Shown: in pieces, positions 1-10,080 of the stretch
How positions within the stretch are numbered: position 1 is the first letter of the stretch
Layout of the letters: every line of letters starts with the position of its first letter
Position numbers and translations under genes: made by a program
Source of the DNA: Cladopsammia gracilis
Lineage: Eukaryota; Cnidaria; Anthozoa; Scleractinia; Dendrophylliidae
DNA length: 64,000 nt
Direction: 5' to 3'
Assembly: GCA_022457155.1 (NCBI GenBank)
Contig: JAJGOT010000037.1
Coordinates: 2,105,001 to 2,169,000, forward strand
Notes under the pieces: model-generated
Told to the model about the DNA's origin: nothing
Database searches by the model: none
The model's input: the letters and a program-made list of their open reading frames with translations, nothing else

Positions 1-3
1 GCC

Positions 4-376
4 ATGGGGCCTAAAAATGCCTGTACCTATGCTGATTTAGCGATGGGCACCATTGACGAGAAAGCTAAATTTGGGGGTAGTTTGAAACCTTTACTTTGGT
101 GGAGATATAGGGATGATATTTTTGACGTTTGGACCCAAGGTTTACCCAAATTGTTTGAATTTACTGATTACATAAATTCTTTGTACCCCACTATTAAATT
201 TGAACTAGTACATTCTCAAAGTTTTTTGCACGTTTTGGACCTTACATTGCACCTTCGGGATGGAATCATTATTACGGATGTATATGCCAAACCTACGGAT
301 AGTCACCTTTACTTGCCATTTTCTAGTTCACATCCGTTGCATTGCAAAAGAGCAATTCCATATGGGGTAGCTTTAA
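4..376 (+). pseudogene. PLE reverse transcriptase, C-terminal palm part
   Basis: This reading frame contains WRYRDDIFDVW, the catalytic YxDD-type box (motif C) of Penelope-like reverse transcriptases. It is followed by a hydrophobic segment with FLHVLDLTL and by VYAKPTDSHLYLPFSSSHP, both typical of the region after the palm in this family. The N-terminal part lies beyond the window. At 373-376 the frame is interrupted by a TTAA insertion. When the insert and one TTAA copy are ignored, the same frame continues at 1308, so the element was intact here when the MITE arrived. Confidence 0.85.
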
Positions 377-1303
377 CCCTATTCAGACTGGGCTTTTTTA
401 GGCAATCTGTGACTGGGGGGGGGGGGCTCCTCAGACCCCCCCCTTCATATCTCTGGAACCAGTAAGGCTAGGACCATGAAATTTTCACACAATGTTCATC
501 TCCATACAAGGAAACCTCGCACCCAGTTTTGACCTGCCACACCCAATTATGACGTCACAGTGACGTAATTTTTGTTTTTCCGACGTTTCTTTGATATTTT
601 TCCATCCAGATACTTAAAATATCAAATATAACTGTAAAATCATCTCTTTAATATTAAAACATAATAAATACAAACAAGGACACACTTGTAAAGCGAGAAA
701 AGGCAAAAAAAGGCGATAAAACTATAATTTTGAAATTATTGTCCGCCATCTTGGATCCGCCATCTTGGATCCGCCATCTTGGATTTCATTTTTTTCGTTT
801 AAATTAAAATTTAAACAATATCTAAAAGAGAAAAGGATCAGAATGTATAAAACACGTATCAAACTAATGTCTATTATCCAAACAATGAACTTAGAAGCGT
901 TATTTAATAAATAGTACAAAATTTTTCTCTATAAGTAAAAGTGAGCAAAAATGTACCTACCCCTCCCCCCCAAATATTTGATGTTGAAAATTTTTGATGT
1001 CTTTCAAGAACTAGTCCCAAGAAAAAACTATTCTAATAAGAAAATGCACTATAAGTCAAAAAACAAGATCTTAAAATAAAAAATTCACCATATTTTAATA
1101 TTTTGAAAAATTATGTGTCAAAAACCGGTTGCCATGGCAACATGGTTAATCACACTGACATGTTATGGATACCAAAATGTCCCTAGATAAATTCTAGGAA
1201 AAGTCAGAAAATTTCAGCCTCATAGCTATTTCGGTGTAAGAGTTATTACAATTTTACTGGAGGGGGGGTTTCGAAAAGCCCCCCCCCCCCAGTCTGAATA
1301 GGG
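377..1303. mobile_element. piggyBac-type MITE (TTAA target duplication), copy 1
   Basis: Ends are CCCTATTCAGACTGGG and its inverse CCCAGTCTGAATAGGG, flanked by TTAA at 373-376 and 1304-1307. Poly-C/poly-G runs sit just inside both ends. The 927-bp body has no transposase, so it is non-autonomous. It contains three tandem CCGCCATCTTGGAT units near 741-785. A related 577-bp copy lies at 52872-53448. TTAA duplication and CCY-type ends are characteristic of piggyBac elements. Confidence 0.85.
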
Positions 1304-1307
1304 TTAA

Positions 1308-2141
1308 GAATTAAACGCAATTGTTCTACTGACGAATTTTTGCAAAATAGATGTGATGAATATAAGGGTTACTTAAAATCTCAAAATTACCCTGTGGACT
1401 TAGTTAACAAGCAGTTCGACAAGGCTCTTAGTATTCCAAGATCAGAACTTTTAAACAAAAAGATTAAATCTGACAAGAAAGTCTTTCCTCTGGTTCTTGA
1501 TTACAATCCAATTTTGCCTGACATCCGAAACGTCATTAGAAAGCATCTTCATTTATTACATTCCTCACCCCTTATAAATGAAATTTTTCCAGCTAAATCT
1601 ATTTTTCCAGCTTATCGCCGAACCAAAAATCTCAAAGAAATTTTAGCACCATTTAAATTTCGGTCTGTTACGGATGAAAATTTTAATGAAGAAGAGGGGG
1701 GTTGCTTTAAATGTGGTAAAAGATGCGACCTTTGCAAAAGATTTTTACTTCAAGATTCGAAATTCAAGAGTTCTGCCACAGGTCGTTATTATTCTATTCG
1801 CCAAGGTTTGTCATGTTCGTCCAAAAATGTGATTTATTTGGCCACCTGCAATAAATGCAATTTGCAGTATGTAGGTTCTACATCCACCGAATTTAAAGTC
1901 CGTTTCAGAAACCACAAATCTAGCATGCTCAATAATATGAGAACTTGTGAATTGGCGGTACATGTTAATAGTTCTGAACATGATATTTCACAAATTAGCT
2001 TTATTCTTATCGAACAAATTAGACCATTTCAAAATACATTTCACCTTTGACCAATTGTTGCTCACTAGGAAGGCTTATTGGACAACCCAATTGTTTACGC
2101 TCAATCCGCATGGCCTTAACAAGGGACGTGAATTTAGATAA
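1308..2141 (+). pseudogene. PLE C-terminal region with GIY-YIG endonuclease
   Basis: The frame resumes after the MITE and runs through a linker with FPLVLDYNPILPDIRNVIRK, then a Cys-rich segment (CFKCGKRCDLCKRFL) and a GIY-YIG-like nuclease core (NVIYLATCNKC ... LQYVGST ... RFRNHKSSM). This is the endonuclease layout of Penelope-like elements. A frameshift near 2040 moves the last residues (RKAYWTTQLFTLNPHGLNKG, a usual PLE C-terminus) into another frame ending at 2141. With the frameshift and the MITE the element is dead. Confidence 0.85.
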
Positions 2142-2555
2142 AAAAAACCGCATTAACTACAACAATTAACGCACATATCTTGCAATATTAGGATTGTCTT
2201 TTTCTTTTCCTTGTCTTATTCTTTGTATTGTTTGTAGTTGTTTTGTGTTTGAACGTTCTGTCGGGGGCACTTGGGGTAAGACGTGCTGGTCCTGTCATTC
2301 CGACAGTGACCTATATGATTATTCGGGGGCCCTCGATAGGGAGTTTTCTTTGTTTCAATCATTAATTAAGGTTTTTATCACATCATGTATGTTATTTTTA
2401 GCGTTAAATTTTTCCTTGTTATTTAGTTCTTTTGTTATGTGACGTAACCTCGTTTTCCTTTTGTTTTTGTAGCTTAATGTATATAAGTCACAACTTGTAT
2501 AACTTAATCATTGTACATAGTTTTTAGTTTTTAGTTTTTAATTCTTAAGTAATTT

Positions 2556-2580
2556 CTGAAGAAGGCCGAAGGCCGAAACG
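2556..2580 (+). ncRNA. Hammerhead-like core motif in PLE tail
   Basis: The motif is CTGAAGA, then A, then GGCC-GAA-GGCC hairpin, then GAAACG. CUGANGA plus stem II plus GAAA is the hammerhead ribozyme core, and PLE terminal repeats are known to carry such ribozymes. An unpaired A precedes stem II and stems I and III were not verified, so activity is unproven. Confidence 0.3.
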
Positions 2581-2716
2581 TTAAAACCATTCAGGACCAG
2601 TAAGAAGTTCGCCCCATCGTTTTTTATTATACTTATCAACAAATTCACGTGGTGGCGTCGTATCCTTGGATTCGTCTGCTGAAGAGTTCACCGTTTGTGT
2701 AAACCTTTTTATTCAG

Positions 2717-2717
<1 letters not shown>

Positions 2718-2772
<55 letters not shown>
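2718..2772. repeat. (TA)n microsatellite
   Basis: This is a pure TA dinucleotide tract of about 55 bp between two PLE-type termini. Confidence 0.95.
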
Positions 2773-2773
<1 letters not shown>

Positions 2774-2870
2774 TTTGTCACAAGCATCCATTCTTGCTCT
2801 CTTTCATAAACATCATATAAATTTAACACAAATGAAGACAAACCATTACTATTTTTGTCTGACACCTATA

Positions 2871-2899
2871 TTTCGAGCACATTCAGTGCTCTTCTTCAG
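2871..2899 (-). ncRNA. Hammerhead-like core motif, minus strand
   Basis: On the minus strand the order is CTGAAGA, A, GAGCAC-TGAAT-GTGCTC hairpin, then GAAA. The six-pair stem II is longer than in the copy at 2556. The flanking stems were not confirmed. It probably marks a second, oppositely oriented PLE terminus. Confidence 0.3.
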
Positions 2900-3039
2900 G
2901 GTGACTAAAAACCGTTACAAGCATCATATTACAATTTTCAAACTGTTGAATTTAAAATACGTTACAACACACACGCAACTAAGAAAATATTGTTATCGCG
3001 CGCGTGTTCCCGCGCGCGACTGTTTGTTTTGAACATAAA

Positions 3040-3456
3040 AGCCGTCAAATACAAAGAGCTTCAATAGTCTATTAGTCTCTGCACGGTTTAGCTCCAGACT
3101 ATTTATGTCCTAAATTTGAAAGGCGTGAAACTGCGTATAACCTAAGAGACTGACAATAAGCTTAATGTTCCATTGCCGCGCACAAACTATTATAAGAACA
3201 GCTTTAGCTATAGTGGCGCCACCCTTTGGAACAGTCTTCCTCGTGATGTAAGACAAGCAGAGTCCCTTGGGTTATTTAAGCGTTTAATTAAAGAAGTACG
3301 TTAAGGCACGACATTCGTGAAAAGCACCTTTTGTTAGGTTTAGGTTTTAAGTATAGTTTTTATAATAGTATCTTATTTATTTAATGCATGTTGATATCGA
3401 TATATTTTAATTGTTTTATTATTTATAGCTGATGAATTGTCCGTGGATAAATAAAG

Positions 3457-3462
<6 letters not shown>
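3040..3462 (+). mobile_element. 5'-truncated LINE (L2/CR1-like) 3' end
   Basis: The plus strand encodes a typical LINE reverse-transcriptase C-terminus, with GLAPDYLCPKFERRETAYNLRD, followed after one frame change by NYYKNSFSYSGATLWNSLP and FKRLIKEVR-stop. A short 3' UTR and a polyadenylation-like AATAAAGATT follow and run into a tetranucleotide tail. It is the same family type as the LINE in the packaging ATPase gene at 18952-19657. Confidence 0.8.

Positions 3463-3514
<52 letters not shown>
3463..3514. repeat. (ATCT)n LINE tail microsatellite
   Basis: Thirteen or so ATCT units directly follow the LINE 3' end, which is the usual place for the short tandem tail of this LINE class. Confidence 0.9.
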
Positions 3515-3515
3515 A

Positions 3516-4456
3516 GGGTCCCTAATTTGTACATCCACTGACCCCCCTTCTCTCGTAATTCATTTACTCCCTTGACACAGTCTGCAATGCAGTTGCAATG
3601 TGAATCATAATTAATTTTAAATTCTTTGCCATTTGTATAACCACAAAAGGTATTCCCTAAGGCAGAGAAAGTCACATATCTGACAGTTTTTCGAAGTGCA
3701 TTTCGATGTTCCATTGGCCATGTTTTTCGTAGCGTTCGTGAAACGAGCACGTACCAGATCTTGAGCTAAGCTCTTTGGCTTATACACAAATTGCATCGCT
3801 TCGTCGTATTCGAGTAGTGGGGAGCACGGCATAAAATGCTCCACTTATTGCATAATCTAAATTGTTGTCTTTCAAGTGCCAGATGTGTTTACTTTGATTC
3901 CGTCTTGAATGAGGTTTTGTGGTTGGCGTATCAAGGATCTTTAAGAATTCCTTTCCGATGTTTGTCTTCACGTTGCGATCGAATGGGGGGTGTACCAAAT
4001 AATATTGCGTTTTCTGTTCTTCGTTTCTGGTTTTGGTTTCTCATAGTGCAGCTTATAGTTGTAGCCTTTGTTGTCTAGAGCTTTCTGGTAAACGGGCACG
4101 GCCGTATTGAATACTTCTTCGTTGGAAGATATTTGTGATAGACGTTTGTTGATTCCTACTGGAATATTTTTTAGAACAGCTGGAGGGTGATTGGCCTTGG
4201 TGTTTACGTATTGGAGAGTATTGTTCGGTTTCATGTATGGCATGTGTTGTCCGGAGTTCAAATCAAGAGTGACATCAAGGAAGTTCACCACCTTCTTGTT
4301 TGCCTCAATTGTGATTCTCAGTTCATTATCTTGGAAGGTTTTGCAATTATCCTTTTTCATTTTATCTATTTCTCTTGGTGAACCTGCAGAGATTCCCAGG
4401 CCGTCGTCTCTGTATAGGCCTACAGAGCTGCCATATTTTGTTTGCAGAAGGGAAAA
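3516..4456 (-). pseudogene. PLE reverse transcriptase / C-terminal remnant (minus)
   Basis: Read on the minus strand, the fragment starts with [17 protein letters not shown], the catalytic box of a PLE reverse transcriptase, and [14 protein letters not shown]. It continues through [19 protein letters not shown] and [16 protein letters not shown]. Most of the Cys-rich and GIY-YIG part is deleted. The text resumes at KHIWHLKDNNLDYAISGAFY and then runs through frame changes. The same family occurs in opposite orientation at 9066-9660. It ends against the (ATCT)n tail on one side and a heptamer satellite on the other. Confidence 0.75.
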
Positions 4457-4618
4457 CATATAACATATAACATATAACATATAACATATAACATATAACA
4501 TATAACATATAACATATAACATATAACATATAACATATAACATATAACATATAACATATAACATATAACATATAACATAACATATAACATATAACATATA
4601 ACATATAACATATAACAC
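4457..4618. repeat. Heptanucleotide tandem repeat (AACATAT)n
   Basis: About 160 bp of head-to-tail AACATAT units with one local irregularity near 4576. It gives long artificial reading frames in several frames, none of which is a gene. Confidence 0.95.
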
Positions 4619-4624
4619 TGCCCA

Positions 4625-4692
4625 TTGTTATATCGAAACGCAACTGAACTAAGTAAACACATCTGGCACTTGAAAGACAACAATTTAGATTA
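4625..4692 (+). pseudogene. Short PLE fragment (plus orientation)
   Basis: This stretch matches the GIY-YIG-distal part of the PLE at 9531-9590 (ACTGAACTAAGTAAAC ... GGCACTTGAAAGACAACAAT). It lies just right of the heptamer satellite, opposite in orientation to the PLE at 3516-4456. It ends where the DIRS-type element starts. Confidence 0.6.
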
Positions 4693-4848
4693 ATATGCAA
4701 TTTAGGTTAATTATTTGCTTGTCATTACGCCACGGTGTCGTCTTTCATCCGCGTGTCTGTGTCGCAAATGTAGCTAGCGTTGATTTATCACTCGCTGTAA
4801 TTCTTCGCTGTTTCTTCACTCGCTGTATAACAAACCTTATCTGGAAGC

Positions 4849-5300
4849 ATGGGCACAAGAAAATCCCAGCGTACGATTTCTTCTCGTCACTTGTCCGACG
4901 ATTTCGCCTGGGATTCCTTCCCTTCATTGCCAGATCGCAGTCATCTCGACCTTGCCGGCCAAGCCGTATTGTCACCCAAGCACGCCACGGGTCTTTCAGC
5001 CTCAACGGACAAGAAAATCAAAGTCAGTCTCCCGCCCGACTGTCGCGATCAGCCGGGGAAATCGACATCTCATCAGTCGTCTGACGAGTTAGCTCGCCTC
5101 AGGCTTCAGAGAGACACTGAGGCATTGCAAATCGAGCGACTTCAATTGGAACTTCAGCTCGCCCAGCTCAAGTTGCAAGACCAATCGCCCACTCGAGAAA
5201 AAGCCGAGAAACAGCCCGGGGAAAAATCACTTGGGGATCTCAAAGCCCCTCAAAAGATCGCCGCTCCGCAAGAATGGCCTCACATCTTTGCTAATCTTTG
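4849..5300 (+). pseudogene. DIRS gag-like ORF with coiled coil
   Basis: The ORF starts at MGTRKSQRTISS, is polar at the N-terminus, and has a heptad-rich, probable coiled-coil segment (LQIERLQLELQLAQLKLQ) at about residues 93-110. No CCHC knuckle is seen. A deletion appears to fuse it to the reverse transcriptase near 5290-5310, which removes the N-terminal half of the RT. The gag assignment rests on position in the element. Confidence 0.55.
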
Positions 5301-6446
5301 CTCCAGGTGCCGGCTGTTGGCTGTTCAAGAAGGACTTAAGCCGCACATACCGACAACTACGCGTTGACCCCAGAGACTACCATCTTCTTTATTTCGACAT
5401 CGCCCCTCCGTTTGGGCTCCGATCCGCCGCTATGATGTGTCAGCGGACAATTTCAGCGGTCACTTACATGTTCCAGTCTATGGGTTACCACTGTACTAAC
5501 TACATCCACGATTTTGGTGGCGCTGACTCTGCAGAGATTGCCCAGTCAGCCTTCCGGGCTTTAGGAGACCTTTTCTCTACTCTTGGTCTCGAGTCGTCGC
5601 CTGACAAGCACTGTGAGCCATCTCAAAGTATGATTTTCCTCGGCATCCTGTTTAATTCCGTCGACATGACCATGTCCTGTGACTTCCGACCGTCTGACCA
5701 AACTCCTATCCCGTTGTCAAGCGCTGCTTGACTCAAGTGTCGTTTCTCGTCGGGTTTTGCAGTCTTTGCTGGGAGTCATGGCCTTTGTTACAGCCTGCGT
5801 TCGTCATGCTCGCATCTTCATGTCTAGCCTACTCAACACCCTGCGGGCTCACTCCTCTTCTCGTTTCTGTTCACTCACCCCTGAAAACAAGTCTGATTTG
5901 CGGTGGTGGTGCCATTTCGTCCCAAGCTTCAATGGTGTCTCGCTGATCAAGACTAACCCGTGGATACATGACTCCCTTTCTTTTTCTACTGACGCATGTG
6001 GTTCTGGCGCCGGTGGTTACTTCAATGGGAAATTTTTTCACACCCCATTTCCTCATCCCATCATGTTGTTATATGGCCACGACATCAACATCTTAGAGCT
6101 CCTCACAATTATGGTGGCTTTAAAGCTTTGGGGCACCGCCCTTGGCGGTCAGCGCGTAATCATCTCTTGTGACAATGAAAACAGTTTCATCGCCCTGAAT
6201 TCCGGTCGTTCTCGCACTCCGGGCATGCAACGCTGCCTTCGCGAGATATGGTTCTTGTCCGCCGTCTTTGATTTCGAGATCCGCGCTGATCACGTTCCAG
6301 GCGTCTCCAACGCGATCGCCGACCACTTTAGCCGCTGGCATCTTTCTCCCAGTCACCAGGCTCACTTCGAGGCCCTGACATCTGGCATCCCAACCACTTT
6401 CATCCCATGCCCTCTCAACTTGTTTAATTTCGACGTGTCCTTTTGA
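5300..6446 (+). pseudogene. DIRS reverse transcriptase and RNase H
   Basis: The RT part carries KKDLSRTYRQLRVDPRDYHLL, PPFGLRSAAMMCQRT and the catalytic box NYIHDFGGAD. The second Asp-pair position is His here (YIHD instead of YxDD), so it is probably dead even apart from frameshifts. The RNase H domain is well kept from about 5970: STDACGSGAGGY, HDINILELLTIMVALKLWG, ISCDNENS and DHVPGVSNAIADHFSRW, which supply the acidic residues of the family. A frame change lies near 5680-5730. Confidence 0.85.
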
Positions 6447-6448
6447 AC

Positions 6449-7512
6449 ATGAGTCAAGCTAATCGTTCTGTCTTCGCCTTTTATTCAGGTTTTGCCACTA
6501 CAAACTCTGCAAGAGGTTCAACGGATTCCTTACTTCACCTTCAAGCCTTAGTAGAGGACATCCAAGCTCAAGCCTACGCCCAGGGTACCATGCGCAATCC
6601 TCGCTCGCAGTGGAAAACTTTTCTACGCTTCTGTCACGACTTGCAGTTGGTTCCTCTACCTGCCTCTTCATCTACAATTTCCTGTTTTCTTGTTTACCTC
6701 TCGCAGCGCACGTCATCGTATCGTTATATCCTTAACCATGTGAACTCTATTCGCGTACTTCATTTATACTACGACTTGCCTTGTGATGCTTTATCCAACC
6801 TTTCTGTTCGTTTGACATCTATGGGGTTGAAGCGCCTTTTAGGAACTTACACCTATCAAAAACATCCTGTTACTCTGGACATGTTACGCCGCATTTATGG
6901 CTTGCTGGACACCTCCATTGCTTTGCAGTCCGCGTTATGGTGCTTGTTTCTCGTTGCCGTCTTCTCGGTTCTCCGCAAATCCAATCTGACCGCACCCTCC
7001 GCCCAGGCTTTTGACCCCGGGAAACACCTGACGCGGGAAGACATTACATTCACCTGCAGGGAGCAGTTCTCTGCATCCGCTGGTCAAAACCGCGTCAGCA
7101 CCGCTAAGGCATTCTCCTGGTACCTTTGCCTCTCATTCCCGGTTCAGGGCTCTGCCCAGTCACTGCTCTTCGACATTACTTCAATCTGGTTCCCGCCTCA
7201 TCTCGTTCGCCATTTTTCTGTGTACCAAATGGCCGCCATCTTTCGCCATTAATCTCCTCTACCTTCGCCAATACTTTCAAGAAGCTGGTGTCTGTCATCG
7301 GACTTGACTCTAGGAACTTCTCACCACATAGTTTCCGTAGTGGGGGTGCCACGTACGCGTTCCAAGCAGGTGTCCCTGAACACCTTATCCACATTCATGG
7401 TGACTGACGTTCAGACGCTTACAAACTGTACCTGGCCTTGCCTTTGTCCACTCGCACACAGGTGGCGGATACGATGGCCGTCGAACTTTATCAACAATCT
7501 TAATTTTAGGAT
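6449..7512 (+). pseudogene. DIRS tyrosine recombinase
   Basis: The N-terminal core-binding part begins after MSQANRSVFAFYSG. The catalytic part shows the first Arg in VFSVLRKSNLTAP, the HxxR box in FSPHSFRSGGATYAFQAGVP, a downstream His in HLIHIHGD, and the Tyr in SDAYKLYLALPLSTRT. A frame change lies near 7105. A TGA at about 7405-7407 sits exactly where the conserved Trp after HGD is expected, just before the catalytic Tyr. The recombinase would integrate circular cDNA; this copy cannot. Confidence 0.85.
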
Positions 7513-7580
7513 TCGTAAGGTTCTCACAGGTTATCGTTAGTTGCTCAGTTTCGTCGTACATTTTCTCCTTTGGAGTTCGG

Positions 7581-7584
<4 letters not shown>

Positions 7585-7638
<54 letters not shown>
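7585..7638. repeat. (TA)n microsatellite
   Basis: A pure TA tract of about 54 bp between the DIRS end and a PLE-type terminus. Confidence 0.95.
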
Positions 7639-7643
<5 letters not shown>

Positions 7644-7696
7644 ATTGTAAAGGTCAAGAAACCAACTTCATATAGGTCTTTAGCTGTATTTGCTCT

Positions 7697-7723
7697 ACGT
7701 TTCGGCCGTCGAGGCCTTCCTCA
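7697..7723 (-). ncRNA. Hammerhead-like core motif, minus strand
   Basis: The minus strand reads CTGAGGA, A, GGCC-TCGAC-GGCC hairpin, then GAAACGT. It has the same arrangement as the motifs at 2556 and 29099, with G at the variable core position. It sits about 60 bp from a (TA)n tract, as do the others. Activity is unproven. Confidence 0.3.
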
Positions 7724-7846
7724 GGAGCGTACACTATAAATGAAACGCATTGAAGTCTAATTAGCGTAATTAATGGCATGAACTGTAACGTGAAAATGGA
7801 CAAAGTGCAAGGAAACGTATTCAAAGTTTCGTAAATTAAGGCTTAC

Positions 7847-9065
7847 TTAGGATTGTCGGATCATCTCGTAAAGTTTCACCAGGTGTACCAAAGTATCTTG
7901 ATTCAAACTTGTTGGATTCCCTGCGGGTTTGGCTACCTCCGCAAATGATCTGGGTAGCTGGGTTGATATGGGATTGAAGTGGGGACCATTCATTTCGGGT
8001 GTGGCTGGCTTGACGTTTTGGACTGTTGGAGAATAAGTGGGATGACTCATTGGAGGATTCCACTGTTTTGGGGTGGTGCTGCTTGGATGGGGATTGGCAA
8101 GTCTCAAGATCCTGTTAAAAATACAGTCCTTAAGGTTTGAAACTAGTAACCCAACTTTGCGCTTCTTCGTATGTTTATTGTCATGTAGCATTTCGCTTGT
8201 AATATTTTCATTGTTCACAAAATGTACATTTGGATATGACCGGAGGCGACTTAGTTTACCATTAAGTTGCGATCGTGTGATGTCAAATTTGTCGTTGCGC
8301 ACCAGAAGCGAAGAAATGATAATCTTTGTTCGTGGAAATTTTTGTGCCGCGAGGTCAGTTAGCGCCTGGAAGTTCTCTAAACAGGACTCTGCGGATGATT
8401 TCTCAATGTCATTAGTTCCCGTGTGGATGATAAGCGATGAAGGAGCCCCCAGGTTGTGATTGGTGATAGCATCAATGGCTGAGGAAATGGTCGGTGCGAA
8501 GATTTGTTGCATAATTTTACCCCGCGAAAATTGGGAACTTGCCATTTGAGTCTATGAGTAGGACTATTTCAGGAACTTCAGGGGTTTCGTTGGGGTCTTG
8601 TAATTGATTGCTTTTAGAATCTAAGGTTTCTACCAAAAGTTGGCAATTCTCTGAATCAGTGACTGGATACTCTTTGTCGGTTCGGTTAAGTGGCTGAATG
8701 GGTGTCTGCTGAGAAGATGCGGTATCTGGAGGTTGATTATCTTGATTATGCAGAGGTTGATTATCATTATCAAGTGTTGATAATACCTTGAACGGGTTAT
8801 TGGACATTGAATGGTTGTCTGCGGCTGAATCTATGTCCCCATCGGGTGTAACGTTTTCCATAGTGTTGTCTTTTGGTGTGGCTTCTAAATAATCCAATCG
8901 TTTGATAATTCTTCTTTGTTGCTGCTTGAGGTTTTGGACATCATTTTTTAATTTGAGATTTTCAGCGAGAAGAGAGTCATTGTTTGTCTCTTGATCTATA
9001 ACGCGTGCTGAGAATAACCCGATCTGCGCTTTGAATGTGTTCTCAAGTTGTGTTATTTTATCCAC
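7847..9065 (-). pseudogene. Retroelement ORF1-like protein: coiled coil plus SGNH hydrolase domain
   Basis: On the minus strand the N-terminal half (9065 to about 8520) has a coiled coil (ENLKLKNDVQNLKQQQRRI) and a Gln/Asn/Pro-rich linker ending at EIVLLIDSNGK, the block I nucleophile region of SGNH (GDSL) hydrolases. The rest (about 8545-7847) has the block III SLIIHTGTNDIEK and KIIISSLLVRND. A frameshift near 8520-8545 separates the halves. Esterase-type ORF1 proteins are known in CR1/L2 LINEs, so a LINE origin is likely. No ORF2 is attached. Confidence 0.7.
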
Positions 9066-9660
9066 GAAAGCGCCCAACAAGAAACCAAAACCAGAAACAA
9101 AGAACAAAAAACGCAATATTATTTGGTACACCCCCCCCCCCCCCCATTCGATCGCAACGTGAAGACAAACATCGGAAAGGAATTCTTAAAGATCTTTGAT
9201 AAATGTTTTCCAAAATCCAGCAATCTCCACAAGTTAATCGGAACACTGTGAAAATTTCATACAGCTGCATGCCAAACGTGAAAACAATCATCGAAGGAAA
9301 CAACAAGAAACTATTAAGAATCAGTGAAGTCCCTGAAACGGAGAGAAAATGCAGTTGTCCGAACAACACACATGTCCCCTAGACGGAGAGTGCCTGACAA
9401 ACGACATCGTATACTGTGCGAAAGTGACCTCCGGCGATACAGTGCAAACGTACGTCAGTTGGACTGACTGCTACAAGCTTCAAATCCAGATACGCCAACC
9501 AAAAAAGTTCATTCAAGACGGAATCAAAGCGTAACGCAACTGAACTAAGTAAACTCATCTGGCACTTGAAAGACAACAATTTAGATTATGCAATAAGTGG
9601 AGCATTTTATGCCGTGCTCCCCACTTCTCGAATACGACGAAGCGATGTAATTTGTGTATA
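9066..9660 (+). pseudogene. PLE C-terminal fragment with degenerate GIY-YIG domain
   Basis: It begins with [17 protein letters not shown] and [20 protein letters not shown]. It then passes a Cys-rich stretch (CSCPNNTTCPLDGECL) and the nuclease core (NDIVYCAKVTSGD ... YVSWTDC), where the usual YIG-type Gly is Ser. The end matches KYIWHLKDNNLDYAI of the opposite-strand copy at 3516-4456. A poly-C run at 9131-9145 and several frame changes make it inactive. Confidence 0.75.
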
Positions 9661-9935
9661 GCTGGAAAAGTTTTGTGCAAACCGGAAACCGCAACCTTGA
9701 ACAAATGAAACGAATTAATCAGTAAATGTAGACATAAAGATACATTTCTGCTAAAAAACGTGATGTGACATCGTCTAGACATGAACGTTATCTCCATGGA
9801 GATATGATGCTTTTTATACTGTAGATGTTCTTTGTAGTTCACTTTTGGTCTTGCACTGGGGAGTGCAGGTTCGCCCTGTACGAAACAGACCTGTATGCAT
9901 TAAACCGAAGTAAAAAGTTTAACCGTGTCCACTAT

Positions 9936-10016
9936 TCTCTCTCTCTGTCTCTCTGTCTCTCTGTCTCTCTTTCTCTCTGTCTCTCTGTCTCTCTGTCTCT
10001 CTGTCTCTGTCTCTCA
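9936..10016. repeat. CT-rich (CTCTGT)n microsatellite
   Basis: An imperfect TCTC/TGTC array directly upstream of the LINE ORF1-like gene. A similar array lies on its other side at 11500-11677. Confidence 0.9.
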
Positions 10017-10080
10017 GGCGATCAAACAGTTCACACGTGCTTTTCTTCGCTCCGTTCATTTTGAATAGCAAGTCTCTTAT

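Larger units (their letters stand above)
1..2640 (+). mobile_element. Penelope-like retroelement (PLE), 5' truncated by the window edge
   Basis: The left edge holds the reverse transcriptase and, after a MITE insertion, a GIY-YIG endonuclease region in the same orientation. That is the domain order of endonuclease-bearing Penelope-like elements. The non-coding tail after about 2141 leads to a hammerhead-like motif at 2556-2580 and then a (TA)n tract. Element limits are approximate because the 5' end lies outside the window and the 3' end was placed by context. Confidence 0.8.
4693..7560 (+). mobile_element. DIRS-type retrotransposon (tyrosine-recombinase retroelement), degenerate
   Basis: Three consecutive coding blocks define it: a coiled-coil gag-like ORF, a reverse transcriptase with RNase H, and a tyrosine recombinase. 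This combination is specific to the DIRS order. Multiple frame changes, internal deletions and an in-frame stop show that it is inactive. I could not define the split or inverted terminal repeats, so the limits are approximate. Confidence 0.85.

Noticed and set aside
3968..4700. Long frames rich in CYMLYVI repeats around 4457-4618
   Set aside because: They come from translating the AACATAT satellite. Only the attached PLE text at the left end is meaningful.
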